64,000 nt of DNA, taken from contig NZ_AWNH01000041.1 in NCBI RefSeq assembly GCF_000482245.1, positions 1 to 64,000 on the forward strand, given 5' to 3'. This DNA is from Leptolyngbya sp. Heron Island J (GTDB taxonomy: Bacteria; Cyanobacteriota; Cyanobacteriia; Phormidesmidales; Phormidesmidaceae). The position numbers were made by a program, and so were the translations under genes. Below are positions 28,901-37,484 of this stretch, in pieces (position 1 is the first letter of the stretch; every line of letters begins with the position of its first letter). The notes beneath the pieces are model-generated. The model was not told where the DNA came from and did no database searches. It was given only the letters and a program-made list of their open reading frames with translations.

Positions 28901-29496
28901 TGTTGCTGTATAAGCTGCTCGTGTAGCTGCTCTAAAATCTCTTCTCTGCCTGTGAAATATCGATTTCGTGGGTAAGGAACATTAAAGTTTCTTGGTTCTC
29001 TTAATACCTTCGGACTTATTTTTTCTATCTTTTTGAGCTTTTGATAGTTCTCATGCTGTTTATCAAAGAAGAGAAGATAGTCATCCAGACTTTTTGGCTT
29101 TTTTGGGAGTTTTATTAGGTCGAACTTTTTTTCAATTTGCCCCCGGCCTCCTTTTACTTCTTTCTCATTATGGAAAATGACTAATCCCATTTCTTGTAGG
29201 TATAGTAGTCCGGGGAGAAAATGACTTGTAGAGTTCTTAAGCTGACCACCTGTTGAAAAATCCTTCTCGCTGTAGCCTCTTGACTGCATGTTGTTTGCAA
29301 TAAATGAAGCAACATCTTTCCAGGTTCCTACTACCACTTTAATCTTTTGTCTTTTTCCTTCATCAACCCACCGACATGTTCTCAGCACACTTGGCTTGTC
29401 TTCTTCGTCAAGTTCGTTTGCAACGTAGAGGACTGTTTCAAAGATTAGTTTTCCAAAGCGTTGATCTTTGGAAAGTGGATTCTTGGGGTCAGACAT
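25972..29496 (-). CDS. NB-ARC STAND NTPase with TPR array
   Basis: 1174 residues. Residues 1-130 form a helical/winged-helix-like N-terminal region that I cannot assign. NB-ARC follows, with P-loop GLGGIGKT (about 211-218), Walker B WLLIFDNAD (about 286-294), ILITSR and GLPLALEQA. From about 570 to the end runs a long array of 42-residue kinesin-light-chain-type TPRs (LFGDEHPxVAxxLNNLAxLYxxQGRYxEAE). STAND proteins of this form act as ATP-gated switches in which the repeats sense a ligand; several bacterial ones are anti-phage. Repeats are highly similar, so recent expansion is likely. It is divergent from the duplicated-domain gene at 29638 across a 141-bp gap. Confidence 0.92.
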   Translation of the reverse strand: MSDPKNPLSKDQRFGKLIFETVLYVANELDEEDKPSVLRTCRWVDEGKRQKIKVVVGTWKDVASFIANNMQSRGYSEKDFSTGGQLKNSTSHFLPGLLYLQEMGLVIFHNEKEVKGGRGQIEKKFDLIKLPKKPKSLDDYLLFFDKQHENYQKLKKIEKISPKVLREPRNFNVPYPRNRYFTGREEILEQLHEQLIQQQAVAITQVEAISGLGGIGKTQTAVEYAFRHYHDKKTYEYVFWVNAETETNISINFAALADQLALPVGKGTLDEKILVMQAWLANHDGWLLIFDNADTPSLLEPWIPNNPAGKILITSRASVFLEIGISSSFALEPMSAEEGTKMLFRRTEYKETESERSAAAELNDELGGLPLALEQASAYMRKQRMSIQEYLNFYRKRGFSGALKKKAKPKNYPESVFRTWLLNFEAVKKESVGSSELLHFSSFLAPDDIPYRILTHGASHLSGKLANAFKDKDEEDKLFTLKELLEPLSQYSLITWEYDRPCYSVHRLVQAVVRDTLKSAAATWIERVTNAMVMAYPGNGFKYWSMCEKLLPHYFRAIEQAQQLSIESDILGALFNYVGSYLSDQGRYNEAESFHQQSLTLARKFLGDENLNVAHSLDGLATIYQIQGRYDDAELYHLKALILYRKILGKEHLDVAVCLNNLALTYDGQGRYEEAEEFYQKVLELKRKILGNEHPDIAKNLNNLAVLHEHQGHYSEAEHLHQQSLAMRKQLFGDEHPDVAISIGHLAKISVHKDRYDEAELLYQQALAMLKRIFGDEHPEIAAGLRNLALCYCKQNRPDEAEPLYQEALAMHRSLLGDEHPSTVSTLNELAMFYATQGRYSKAEPLLIELLALRKQSLNEAPLNVDNTLYNLAAVYMNQGRFQEAEPFLKESLTLRRQVLGNEHTAVATIVDHLGTIYFRQGRYGEAEPLLKETLILSKQFLGNEHPDIVATLNNLASIYLNQGRYSEAESLFKEGLVLSKRLFGNDHPEVATAINNLAALYNEQGRLSDAEPLFLESLALCKRLFGDIHPNVATNLFNLATLYDKYDCLKKAESSCKESLMLRRQIFGDSHLSVADCLNFLGYIYSKQNYYDEAESSYAGALVIRKRLLGDHPDVANSLNNLARLYSKQERFNEAEKLFQEALVLCQRLFGDNHPFVNVIRENLQELREQRNS

Positions 29497-29637
29497 CCTT
29501 TATGCCTCTCGCTGCTATTTGAGTAGGGTGCCTTCATGGTATAGGTTCGGCTTGCTTTTCGAGCAGAAATACACGTTTCTTCTTAGAGCCCGCAGTTCTT
29601 CAGCAGTTACTGGGTTCGCTATCTATTAGGACTATAT

Positions 29638-30918
29638 ATGGCAAGTGGTGTTGACCCTCGACAGGGAATTCATCCAAGTGCAGGCGAAACGCCTCTATCT
29701 GACGAACGGTTTAACATGTTAGACAGCAGCACTGGGTTTTCTTCTGGACAAACAGAGGGGGCGCAAAAATTAGAGACTGTTTCAGTTGCGCTTAGTTTTG
29801 AAGATTTGGGAAAGTATTTCATTCGGCTTTCAGCCTATGGTTTAGACCATCTGGATGAAATCTATGATTCCCTTCCCGATGACTACAAGGATTCTTTTGC
29901 CATCTTTGTCCATAAAGAATATTTGCAGGACTTATTTACAACATTAAGTGCAGCAGGTGGGTGGCTCATTACAAATAATGGAGATGCCTGGGCAGATATT
30001 GAAGAAGAGTTTCGTCCAAGCCCTGCATTTGTGGAAGGCATTCACCAAGAGCACTTCACTCCAACCGGTATTAACTGGCACGAGTTAACAGGATTCTTTG
30101 GCGGCCTCTGTGATCAATTTGAAACAGCAAACTATGAACATCACGCTCCCTTTGAAGGTGATCCTTGCGTCCTTGATACGCTTGCGCAATATCGAGGTCG
30201 CGTACAGTACGTTCCTAATGAGAAAATTCTTCCAGATGAGATTATGGTTGCTGCACTAGCTCCTCTATTCGAACAAGCAAACCAAGCTGCTAATTTGGAG
30301 ACCCTAGAGAGGGCTCGTGCTGATTCAAATGTTGCTTCGTCATTTACGGCGCTGAGTGCACCCTTACAACTTGCTGATTATGAGCAGTTGGATATGGTAG
30401 ATGACTCTTTTGAGATTACATCACAAACGCTGAGCAGGGAAGAATTGGCACAATTCCTTATTAGGCTTTCGGCATACGGATTAGATCATTTGGATGAAAT
30501 CTATGAATCTTCTCCAAGAGAGTATAAAGGCGTTTCCTACTCGCCCTATGGAAACAAGAATAGGTTGGAACTGCTTTTTTCTGAATTGGGTTCTTCTGGA
30601 GCTTGGATGCAATTTAACTGTTTTGACGAGTACTATCACAAAGAAGAAATAGGGGAGATTCCTCATTTTATTGAAGGTGTAACTAAGGATGGAGAGTTCT
30701 TCCCAACTAAAATTAAGTGGGATGAACTCGGTGAACTTTTGAGCAAAATTTGCACCGGGAAAAGCGGTTCAGCATACGAATACGGTGAACCTTATTTTGG
30801 AGATCCGATCTGCCTTGAATATCCAGCAGCTGCGATAGCTAATCTCATGAAAAGAAATCCAAATTACAAAATCATCCCAGATGAGATAGCACTCGCTGCG
30901 CTAAAGCCGATTCCGTAG
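29638..30918 (+). CDS. Unknown protein with internally duplicated domain
   Basis: 426 residues; family not recognised. After a 50-residue lead it contains two copies of a domain of about 165 residues. Each starts with L-S-x-E-x-L-x-x-x-x-IRLSAYGLDHLDEIYxS, has FxEG(I/V)xxxxFxPTxIxWxEL in the middle, and ends with IxPDEIxxAAL. The copies (about 55-225 and 265-426) have diverged. The composition is acidic and soluble, with no membrane segment. It is divergent from the NB-ARC/TPR gene and may share its promoter region, hinting at a functional pairing. No enzymatic motif is seen. Confidence 0.8.
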   Translation: MASGVDPRQGIHPSAGETPLSDERFNMLDSSTGFSSGQTEGAQKLETVSVALSFEDLGKYFIRLSAYGLDHLDEIYDSLPDDYKDSFAIFVHKEYLQDLFTTLSAAGGWLITNNGDAWADIEEEFRPSPAFVEGIHQEHFTPTGINWHELTGFFGGLCDQFETANYEHHAPFEGDPCVLDTLAQYRGRVQYVPNEKILPDEIMVAALAPLFEQANQAANLETLERARADSNVASSFTALSAPLQLADYEQLDMVDDSFEITSQTLSREELAQFLIRLSAYGLDHLDEIYESSPREYKGVSYSPYGNKNRLELLFSELGSSGAWMQFNCFDEYYHKEEIGEIPHFIEGVTKDGEFFPTKIKWDELGELLSKICTGKSGSAYEYGEPYFGDPICLEYPAAAIANLMKRNPNYKIIPDEIALAALKPIP

Positions 30919-31161
30919 GCTGCTTTACATTTCTTAAGCCAGTAATGGAAAAGCCCTAGTCGCTAGAACCCTTGTGGCGTAAGAAGTAAAACGTTTTGGA
31001 TGTCAAAAACTCAACGCTGTAATCAGCATTTGATGCGGTTTTTCATATCCTCTCGCTCCTTGTTTGATGGGCACATGGGTAATGCCGAGGAGCAAAGCTA
31101 CTCCCCAAAAGGTATTGCCCTAGGACTTCCGGAAGTCTGGTCCACCTAAATCATTAGACCA

Positions 31162-31980
31162 ATGACATATTCGACTATGGAGCCTGCTGTAGAGGGGGTT
31201 CCGATTCCGGTTGCCAAAAAAACGCCATCTCTATGGTGTAGCCAGCTCAAACCAATAGTTTCCCCAGAGTTGCGATCGCTCCTTCGTTCCTGCGACATCG
31301 GAGCCTACTCAACTCGGTTTGCAGCTACCGTTTCACTAGAATTCCTTGGGTCAGATTCCAAAGAATGGGCAGCCCTGATGAGCCAGGGAGGAAACTACGA
31401 TAACTGGACATACTTTGCTCCTGGTTGCTCCGTTGAATCCTTAGAGCGCTGGAAAAGGGGGGCAACTTCTACAGCACACGCTGCGTGCTGTAGAGCGGTA
31501 GAACGCACCACAGGGAAGCCGTTTCCAGTAGAGGAGGTATCAGCGGTTGAGCCTGACTTTCAAGCGGAACACGAGGCTTTACGAGCCCGCATTGCTGAGG
31601 AGCGGGAAACCCTCATCTCTCAGATTCCTCGCTTTATCGGCGTCCATTCTCCCTTCTGGAAGAAGTCTGACCATGCCTTAGGCGTTCCACTCCATGTTCC
31701 AGTAACGGACATCAGCCTTCGGTGGGTTGAAGTTCAGAGCCCCTTTGACGAGTACACCATTCAAGCGAACTACAAGGGGACTTCGATTCCTGTAGGACAC
31801 CTCATCCTTTCAGGGAATAGCTATTCCCTTATCTATGATGCTCGTCCGTTTCTATGGACAGGGGAGGACTTAACCATCGGGAGAAAACGTATTCGGCTGG
31901 TGCTTCCTAAAGGCGACTTAGTAAGTCACCTCACTGGGCTTATCCCCGCTCATGCAGAGTTTGATGCGATCGCAAGTTGA
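31162..31980 (+). CDS. Unknown element-encoded protein
   Basis: 272 residues; no family recognised. The N-terminal half contains YDNWTYFAPGCSVESLERWKRGATSTAHAACCRAVER. A helical stretch (about 135-155) and a C-terminal strand-rich half ending in GDLVSHLTGLIPAHAEFDAIAS follow. There is no signal peptide or membrane segment. It is first of three genes closely spaced on the plus strand, followed by a 57-residue membrane protein and a kinase-like pentapeptide protein. HIP1 palindromes lie inside the gene (near 31274 and 31967), so the element has spent time in cyanobacteria. Confidence 0.75.
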   Translation: MTYSTMEPAVEGVPIPVAKKTPSLWCSQLKPIVSPELRSLLRSCDIGAYSTRFAATVSLEFLGSDSKEWAALMSQGGNYDNWTYFAPGCSVESLERWKRGATSTAHAACCRAVERTTGKPFPVEEVSAVEPDFQAEHEALRARIAEERETLISQIPRFIGVHSPFWKKSDHALGVPLHVPVTDISLRWVEVQSPFDEYTIQANYKGTSIPVGHLILSGNSYSLIYDARPFLWTGEDLTIGRKRIRLVLPKGDLVSHLTGLIPAHAEFDAIAS

Positions 31981-31995
31981 GGGGAGGCAGTAACC

Positions 31996-32169
31996 ATGAA
32001 ATCAATCATTAATACAGCGCTTTTGCTGCTGTTTCTCTTAACGCTTACCTGGTGGAGCCTCTTTTGCTTTCAGCGGGGCTACAACCTTGGGCACACCGGC
32101 ACTGATAACCCCATGGTTAATTGGGCTATCTCCCAGTTCTTACTCGATGCACCAAAGGAGGAACGGTAA
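31996..32169 (+). CDS. 57-residue single-pass membrane protein
   Basis: This frame encodes 57 residues. It has a hydrophobic helix from about residue 5 to 24 (IINTALLLLFLLTLTWWSLF) and then a polar tail ending APKEER. GGGGAGG precedes the ATG at 31996, a good ribosome site. The stop codon is immediately followed by the ATG of the next gene (TAAATG), implying translational coupling. Position between two co-oriented genes of unknown function supports it as real. Function unknown. Confidence 0.7.
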   Translation: MKSIINTALLLLFLLTLTWWSLFCFQRGYNLGHTGTDNPMVNWAISQFLLDAPKEER

Positions 32170-33891
32170 ATGCAGCACTTTTCCTCTTCGAATCTTCGAC
32201 ACACAAGACCACTCTTTTTAGGGAATGAAACCCTCTCTATGAGCGTTGACCAAAGTAATGGGACATCTCTGCTATTGCGGCAGGTAGCCACAGATGAGCA
32301 GATGGAACGCTCGCGGGATGTTGGAAGCTATGGAATTCCCCAGGTTGTTGCCTATGTTGGTGACTTTGGGGCAGGAGCAGGAAAAACCCTTGTTTTCTGC
32401 AATCCGGAGCAAGGTAGTGACTTCTATACCCTCCTTCCTGGGACAACGCCGCTTACCGTTGAACAGGTGCTCAAAATCGGTGAAAGCCTTATTGTCTGTA
32501 TCAATGGCTTAGCGCTCCGTGGGTACTCTCTCACGATGCTGTTTGCTGAAGATATTATCGTCTCACGAGTGACCGGGAAGGCGTATCTTATCAACCTTGA
32601 TAACGTTGAACCGATTACTGGTGTGCCTTCAAATAGAGCAAAGGCAGACCTAGCACGGATGCTGCTGCAGCTCTCTCTTAACTGCTCGTATGAGGTGGCA
32701 AGTCACTGTGTTCGTAGGGGCAAAAAAGGGCGCTATCGGCTCCATCGGCTTCCAGAGGGGTTAGATAGCAGGGTAGGGCAGTTCATTGAACGACTGGTAC
32801 CGCCTTCGATTCCACGGATTATAAAGCGTTCTATACCCTATGCTATGGCTGCATCTGGAGTCGTTGCTGCTCTAAGTGCAGTGGTGCTTTGGCCAGTGCC
32901 TACGGCATTAGAGGGAACCACAACAGCTCCAATCGTGAAAGAGGCAACAAAGACGGCAAACAAAAGATTTCGTCGTCACGCCTGCAGTACTGCCATTAGG
33001 GAAAACACGCCTGGTGACTGTAAAAACGTCAATCTTACCGGTGAAGATTTTAGCGGGAAAGATTTTAGGGGTATTGTCCTTAAGGGTCTTATTCTGCGGG
33101 ATGTAGACCTTACGGGTGCCGATTTTTCCGGCATGACGTTAGAGCGCGTAAACTTTGACGGGGCAGATCTCAGGAATGCGAATTTTGTAGGCATTACCGC
33201 GAGAGACGTTACCTGGGGTACTGCAAACCTTGATGGTGCCACACTTGTCGATTCGGACCTTACACACGCTGATTTCTCAAGTGCGTATCTTGGAGCAGTA
33301 GATTTAGATGGGGCTGATATCAGCCATGCTGACCTATCCGGAGTCAATCTTTCCAATCAAACGCTTTCTGGGGTCACTGCCACAGAAACAAACTTTGATG
33401 GAGCGTTTCTCCACGGGGTAAAGCTTGAAGGTGGGTCTTACATCAGAGCACGCTTTTACGGCACTGATATGGGAAGTGCGGTTCTTTCAGGCAATGTGTT
33501 CTTTGATGAGGCAACGTTCCATAACGTTGACCTTGCAGGAGCGCGGTTTAGTAACGCGGTACTGTATTCAACCGGCATCTACAACTCCTCCCTCAATGAG
33601 GCGGTGTTTGACCATGCTGAGTTAAGTGGCACCTCGTTTATCGCGTCAAATCTTGACGATATCACCATCTACCATAGCTCTCTTTATGGGGGGAGCTTTC
33701 AGGGCTCAAGTCTCACCAATGCCACAATTTCAGGCTCTCTTGTGCAAGCGATGGACTTTGCCGACTCGGAAGCACGAGGGCTCCAAATTCAAGACTCTGA
33801 TCTCTCCCGGTCATCGAATATCCCGTCTTATCTATTCTTTGGGGTGCGCTACCGCAATGTGGTGATGCCAAACGGAGAGGTTCGACCGTAA
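32170..33891 (+). CDS. Kinase-like, transmembrane, pentapeptide-repeat protein
   Basis: 573 residues in three parts. Residues about 20-210 resemble a Ser/Thr kinase C-lobe: GLALRGYSLTMLFAEDIIVSRVTGKAYLINLDNVEPI mimics the catalytic-loop and DFG regions but lacks HRD and DFG, so it is likely a pseudokinase. A transmembrane helix spans about 221-244. From about 285 on there is a long array of pentapeptide repeats (A(D/N)LxG type), forming a right-handed quadrilateral helix outside the membrane-proximal segment. Third gene of an operon with the two upstream unknowns. Cyanobacteria use kinase-pentapeptide fusions, but a degenerate form on a plasmid is unusual. The role is not inferable. Confidence 0.82.
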   Translation: MQHFSSSNLRHTRPLFLGNETLSMSVDQSNGTSLLLRQVATDEQMERSRDVGSYGIPQVVAYVGDFGAGAGKTLVFCNPEQGSDFYTLLPGTTPLTVEQVLKIGESLIVCINGLALRGYSLTMLFAEDIIVSRVTGKAYLINLDNVEPITGVPSNRAKADLARMLLQLSLNCSYEVASHCVRRGKKGRYRLHRLPEGLDSRVGQFIERLVPPSIPRIIKRSIPYAMAASGVVAALSAVVLWPVPTALEGTTTAPIVKEATKTANKRFRRHACSTAIRENTPGDCKNVNLTGEDFSGKDFRGIVLKGLILRDVDLTGADFSGMTLERVNFDGADLRNANFVGITARDVTWGTANLDGATLVDSDLTHADFSSAYLGAVDLDGADISHADLSGVNLSNQTLSGVTATETNFDGAFLHGVKLEGGSYIRARFYGTDMGSAVLSGNVFFDEATFHNVDLAGARFSNAVLYSTGIYNSSLNEAVFDHAELSGTSFIASNLDDITIYHSSLYGGSFQGSSLTNATISGSLVQAMDFADSEARGLQIQDSDLSRSSNIPSYLFFGVRYRNVVMPNGEVRP

Positions 33892-33930
33892 GCCTGGGTG
33901 GTGATTTTGGGCGCTCCAAAGGAGCAGCAA

Positions 33931-34112
33931 GTTGCTAACAGTGTGAATAACTCGGGCCTTTTCTATGAGGCCCTTCCTATTATTAACAATGTGACCAACT
34001 TCCGTCAGTAATATCGGGAATTCCAAATCGAAGTAAAGTTACTCACAACCATTGATAACAAAAGGTCGGCTTGAAAAGCCTCTCAATCGTTATCAACAGC
34101 CGTGACTAACTT
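33931..34112. repeat. Four-copy motif, candidate oriT/relaxosome site
   Basis: A 21-24 nt motif of the form GTTATYAACA..GTGAnTAACTT occurs at 33931-33953, 33981-34001, 34089-34112 (direct) and 34036-34059 (inverted). Two hairpins lie between copies: GGGCCT..AGGCCC at 33954-33973 and GGCTTGAAAAGCC at 34069-34081. The block lies between the pentapeptide gene and a small gene plus MobF relaxase, a normal position for an oriT with accessory-protein sites. The nick site is not identified. The remainder of 33892-34312 shows no gene. Confidence 0.55.
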
Positions 34113-34312
34113 CACGCAGTTTTTTTGGAGATTTCCAAGCGGTCACCCGCCTTGCGGGCGCAGTAATATTTCACATCACACCTGAACGTACCTCCTCGGT
34201 GTAGCTCCAAAACCCTCTCCCCATAAAGGGTTACCCCTGCCGACAACGCGCTCCTCTTTTTGTTCTTTGAGCTACTAAAAGCCTTTTTCTGTTCACTATT
34301 CCACGCGTCGAC

Positions 34313-34660
34313 ATGATACCAACAAAAATCACGTTTCGGCTTCGTTCTGATGAAGCAAAGAAACTCTATTATGAAGCAAGAGACGAGGGGGTGAGCCCTC
34401 ATCGGAAAGCAAGAGATATCGTAATTGAACGGTTAACACTGCTTGAGATCGTTCGATTTCTTGAACAGATAGTAGGGGAGCTTGCAGAGCTACGGCTCGC
34501 TCAATCCCTTATAGCGGAGGAGATTGCTGCCAATCGGTGGGGCAGTATTGAGGCGCTCTCAGTCTTGGTAGCGAATCAAGAAGGAGTCTCAAAAGACCAT
34601 GCACGCGAATGGGTGAGGGCACAGTTTGAAACCCATTTAAGAACAACAGACGACAACTAG
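34313..34660 (+). CDS. Small relaxase-associated protein
   Basis: 115 residues. The N-terminal ITFRLRSDEAKKLYYEARDEGVSPHRKARDIVIERL resembles a ribbon-helix-helix/MobC-like DNA-binding segment. A helical C-terminal half follows. It lies just downstream of the four-copy motif and 199 bp before the MobF relaxase, as expected for a relaxosome accessory protein. The assignment rests on context and on the N-terminal pattern only. Confidence 0.65.
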   Translation: MIPTKITFRLRSDEAKKLYYEARDEGVSPHRKARDIVIERLTLLEIVRFLEQIVGELAELRLAQSLIAEEIAANRWGSIEALSVLVANQEGVSKDHAREWVRAQFETHLRTTDDN

Positions 34661-34859
34661 AAAACCGTTCCCCTCACAAGGAGAGAACGTACTGCGAATG
34701 GCGATGGAAAAGGTTTGTGGGTTGTGAGTTCCCGTCAATTTCTTTTGTTCCTTACATCCACACCGGGAATAAACCACGACCTCAAATACCACCGCCGCTC
34801 TTCCTTCCACACAACCTATCTCACCACTCCAATACGTCCAAAAGGAGAATGCAGAAGCG

Positions 34860-37349
34860 ATGATTGCATCCATCGAACAGGCGCACAATTCTCACTATCT
34901 CGTAAAAGACTACTACCACAGCGATAATGAGCGGCCCGGTGTCTGGGTTGGCTCAGGAGCTAAAAAGCTCGGACTTCAGGGCGAAGTACACTCTGAACAG
35001 ATGGTAAACCTCTGGAAGGGATATCCCCCCGAAGGAGATAAAAAGTTGGTACAGAATGCAGGAGCTAAAAACCGGCGTGCTGGATGGGATATTACCTTTT
35101 CGGCACCAAAGTCAGTGTCAGTTGCCTGGGGAGTGGCTGACGATAAACTAAAGACAAAGTTTGAGCAGGCACAACAGCGGGCAGTATTGGATGCCTTTCA
35201 GTACCTAGAAGACACGGCAGCCTACACAAGACGGGGAGCCGGGGGAAAAGATGCTCAAGAAAAGGTTGGGCTTGTCGCTGCCACCTTTCAGCACGGAACA
35301 AGTCGTGAGCAGGACCTACAGCTTCACACTCATGGACTTACTCTTAATATCGGTACAAGGAAAGATGGCACTACAGGTGCTCTAGAGTCGCATCATCTCT
35401 ATCAGGCAAAGATGGCTGCAGGGGCGGTGTATCGAGGACGGTTATCGTCGGAATCCCAGCAGTTAGGGTACAAACTTTCGATTACTGAGCACGGCACCTT
35501 CGAGCTTTCCGCCATTCCCAAAAAGGCACGGGATGAGTTTAGTGCCAGAAGCTATCAGATCCAGGACTATCTTAACGAGCAGGGGATTGCCTCATCGCCA
35601 CAGAATAAGGCGAAGGCTGCAGCAGAAAGCAGGAAGGCAAAATTCCACGTTGATGATGATCGGCTTCGGGAATCGTGGCAGGAGCGGGCAAAAAAGCATG
35701 GGTTAACCCCTGAACGCTTACAGGCTGCAAGAAAGGAGGTAAAACCGCTCTCTGAGTTTGACCGGCGACGAAAGCAGCAGCACATGCTCCGTGAAGCGTT
35801 AGACCAATCGCTCTACTACAAGTCCGCCTTTACTGAGCGAGAGTTGGATAGAGCGCTTGCTGAGAACTCAATCGGTAAGGGGCTTACCTATGCTGATATG
35901 AAGGCAGAAAAGCAGCGGTTCTTTAAATCTAAAAATGCGATTGAGCTTGAAGGAGGTAAGGACAAAGAATTTACCACGAAAGAGCAGCTTGATCTTGAGG
36001 AAAAGCTCCATACTCACACCATGAACCGGTGGCAGGATAAAAGCCATACGGTGAATTCACAGCATTTATTTGAGGCGATCTCAGAACGGCCCACCATGTC
36101 AAAGGAGCAGCGCACTGCACTCACGCACGTGGTCAATCCTGGTGGGGTAAAGGTAGCAAGTGGTATGGCTGGCACAGGGAAAACCTTCTTCCTCGATGCT
36201 GCGCGGGAAACCTGGGAAAAGAGCGGCTATACCGTTCAGGGGTTATCCCTTTCTGCAAAAGCTGCCTCTGGGTTAGAGGAAGGGGCAAAGGTAAAGAGTC
36301 GCACGGTTGATAGCTTCTTTGGCTCCATTGATTACCGAAGAGCGCAGCAGGAAGAAAAGCCGATGGCTGTTGGTCAGCAAAAGCATTCTGGCATTGGAAG
36401 TAAGACAATTCTCCTCGTTGATGAAGCGGGCATGGTTGGGACGAAGAAAATGACCCGGCTGTTTGCAGAAGCGGATAGTGCGGGGGCAAAGGTGGTGCTG
36501 ATCGGAGATGCACGTCAATTACAGCCGGTGCAGTCAGGCGGTGCGTTTCAGACGATTGCTCGGCAGGTGGGGGAGGTTGAGCTTAAAGAGATACGGCGTC
36601 AAAAAGAGGACTGGGCGAAGGAGTCGGTACACGCCTTTGCCGATGGAAGGGCAAAGGATGCCCTGGATGAATTTGATAAGCGAGGATTGCTCTCTGTAGC
36701 AGAGGGTAAGGGGCAGCTGCAGGCAAAGCTGATTGATGATTGGGCAAAAGGTGATGGAGCAAAAGAGCCGCAGAATCATCTGATATTGGCCCAGACGAAT
36801 GATGAGGTAAAGCAGTTGAATCGGCTGGCCCAGGCGAAGCGGCAAGAATTGGGTGAGCTTAAAGAGCGCAATGCGATCGTTGGAAAGGATCGGTTTTTTG
36901 AGGGGGACCGGATTATGTTTAGGCAGAATGACCGGGACTTGAAAGTCAAGAACGGGCAGATGGGGAATATCTTAAGGGTTGATAATTTACGAAAGCAGCT
37001 CATCGTCGGGCTTGATAAAAGCCAACGGGTATCGTTTTCCTATGAGACGTATGACCAGTTTGGATTAGGGTATGCGTCCACGGTGCATAAAGCGCAAGGG
37101 GTTACCGTAAGTAACAGTTATATTCTTGCGGGGGATGGCGCATGGGACCGACATACAGCGTATGTGGCTGCAAGTCGGGCGAAGGATAGTACCAAGATTT
37201 ATGCTGAAGGCGATCCTCAGAAACGGAAAGCAGTGAAGGAGAAGCTTTCAGAGCGGATGAGTCGGGATGCTCAGAAGCAGTTGGCGAGTGACCGGATGAA
37301 GGAGGTGCGGAAGGCTCGGGAGCCGAGGAGGGTGGGGCAGCAGATTTGA
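34860..37349 (+). CDS. MobF-family relaxase-helicase (TrwC/TraI-like)
   Basis: 829 residues. The relaxase domain has tandem tyrosines at 18-19 (KDYYHSDN) and the metal site QHGTSREQDLQLHTHGL, plus ITFSAPKSVSVAW. The helicase half has Walker A GMAGTGKT (about 435), LLVDEAGMVGTKKM, GDARQLQPVQSGGAF and the late motif YASTVHKAQG. It nicks oriT, stays covalently attached, and unwinds the strand sent to the recipient. It is complete, without the extra C-terminal regions of F TraI. A second, unrelated relaxase is encoded at 60.7-62.2 kb. Confidence 0.95.
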   Translation: MIASIEQAHNSHYLVKDYYHSDNERPGVWVGSGAKKLGLQGEVHSEQMVNLWKGYPPEGDKKLVQNAGAKNRRAGWDITFSAPKSVSVAWGVADDKLKTKFEQAQQRAVLDAFQYLEDTAAYTRRGAGGKDAQEKVGLVAATFQHGTSREQDLQLHTHGLTLNIGTRKDGTTGALESHHLYQAKMAAGAVYRGRLSSESQQLGYKLSITEHGTFELSAIPKKARDEFSARSYQIQDYLNEQGIASSPQNKAKAAAESRKAKFHVDDDRLRESWQERAKKHGLTPERLQAARKEVKPLSEFDRRRKQQHMLREALDQSLYYKSAFTERELDRALAENSIGKGLTYADMKAEKQRFFKSKNAIELEGGKDKEFTTKEQLDLEEKLHTHTMNRWQDKSHTVNSQHLFEAISERPTMSKEQRTALTHVVNPGGVKVASGMAGTGKTFFLDAARETWEKSGYTVQGLSLSAKAASGLEEGAKVKSRTVDSFFGSIDYRRAQQEEKPMAVGQQKHSGIGSKTILLVDEAGMVGTKKMTRLFAEADSAGAKVVLIGDARQLQPVQSGGAFQTIARQVGEVELKEIRRQKEDWAKESVHAFADGRAKDALDEFDKRGLLSVAEGKGQLQAKLIDDWAKGDGAKEPQNHLILAQTNDEVKQLNRLAQAKRQELGELKERNAIVGKDRFFEGDRIMFRQNDRDLKVKNGQMGNILRVDNLRKQLIVGLDKSQRVSFSYETYDQFGLGYASTVHKAQGVTVSNSYILAGDGAWDRHTAYVAASRAKDSTKIYAEGDPQKRKAVKEKLSERMSRDAQKQLASDRMKEVRKAREPRRVGQQI

Positions 37350-37484
37350 GTGAACTCGCTACATCACAAAGCAATAAGTCTATATGCGGGGAACCACTTT
37401 TGAAAGTTTAGCGGACTAACTGTTTCCACAAAGCAATCATTTTTTGAACATTTTTTCCTTACAAAAATCGAAGGACTTTCTTGC

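Noticed and set aside
32365-32390. GAGAGKT in the pentapeptide protein as a Walker A motif
   Set aside because: It sits in a kinase-like segment with no Walker B or other NTPase motifs and is likely coincidental.
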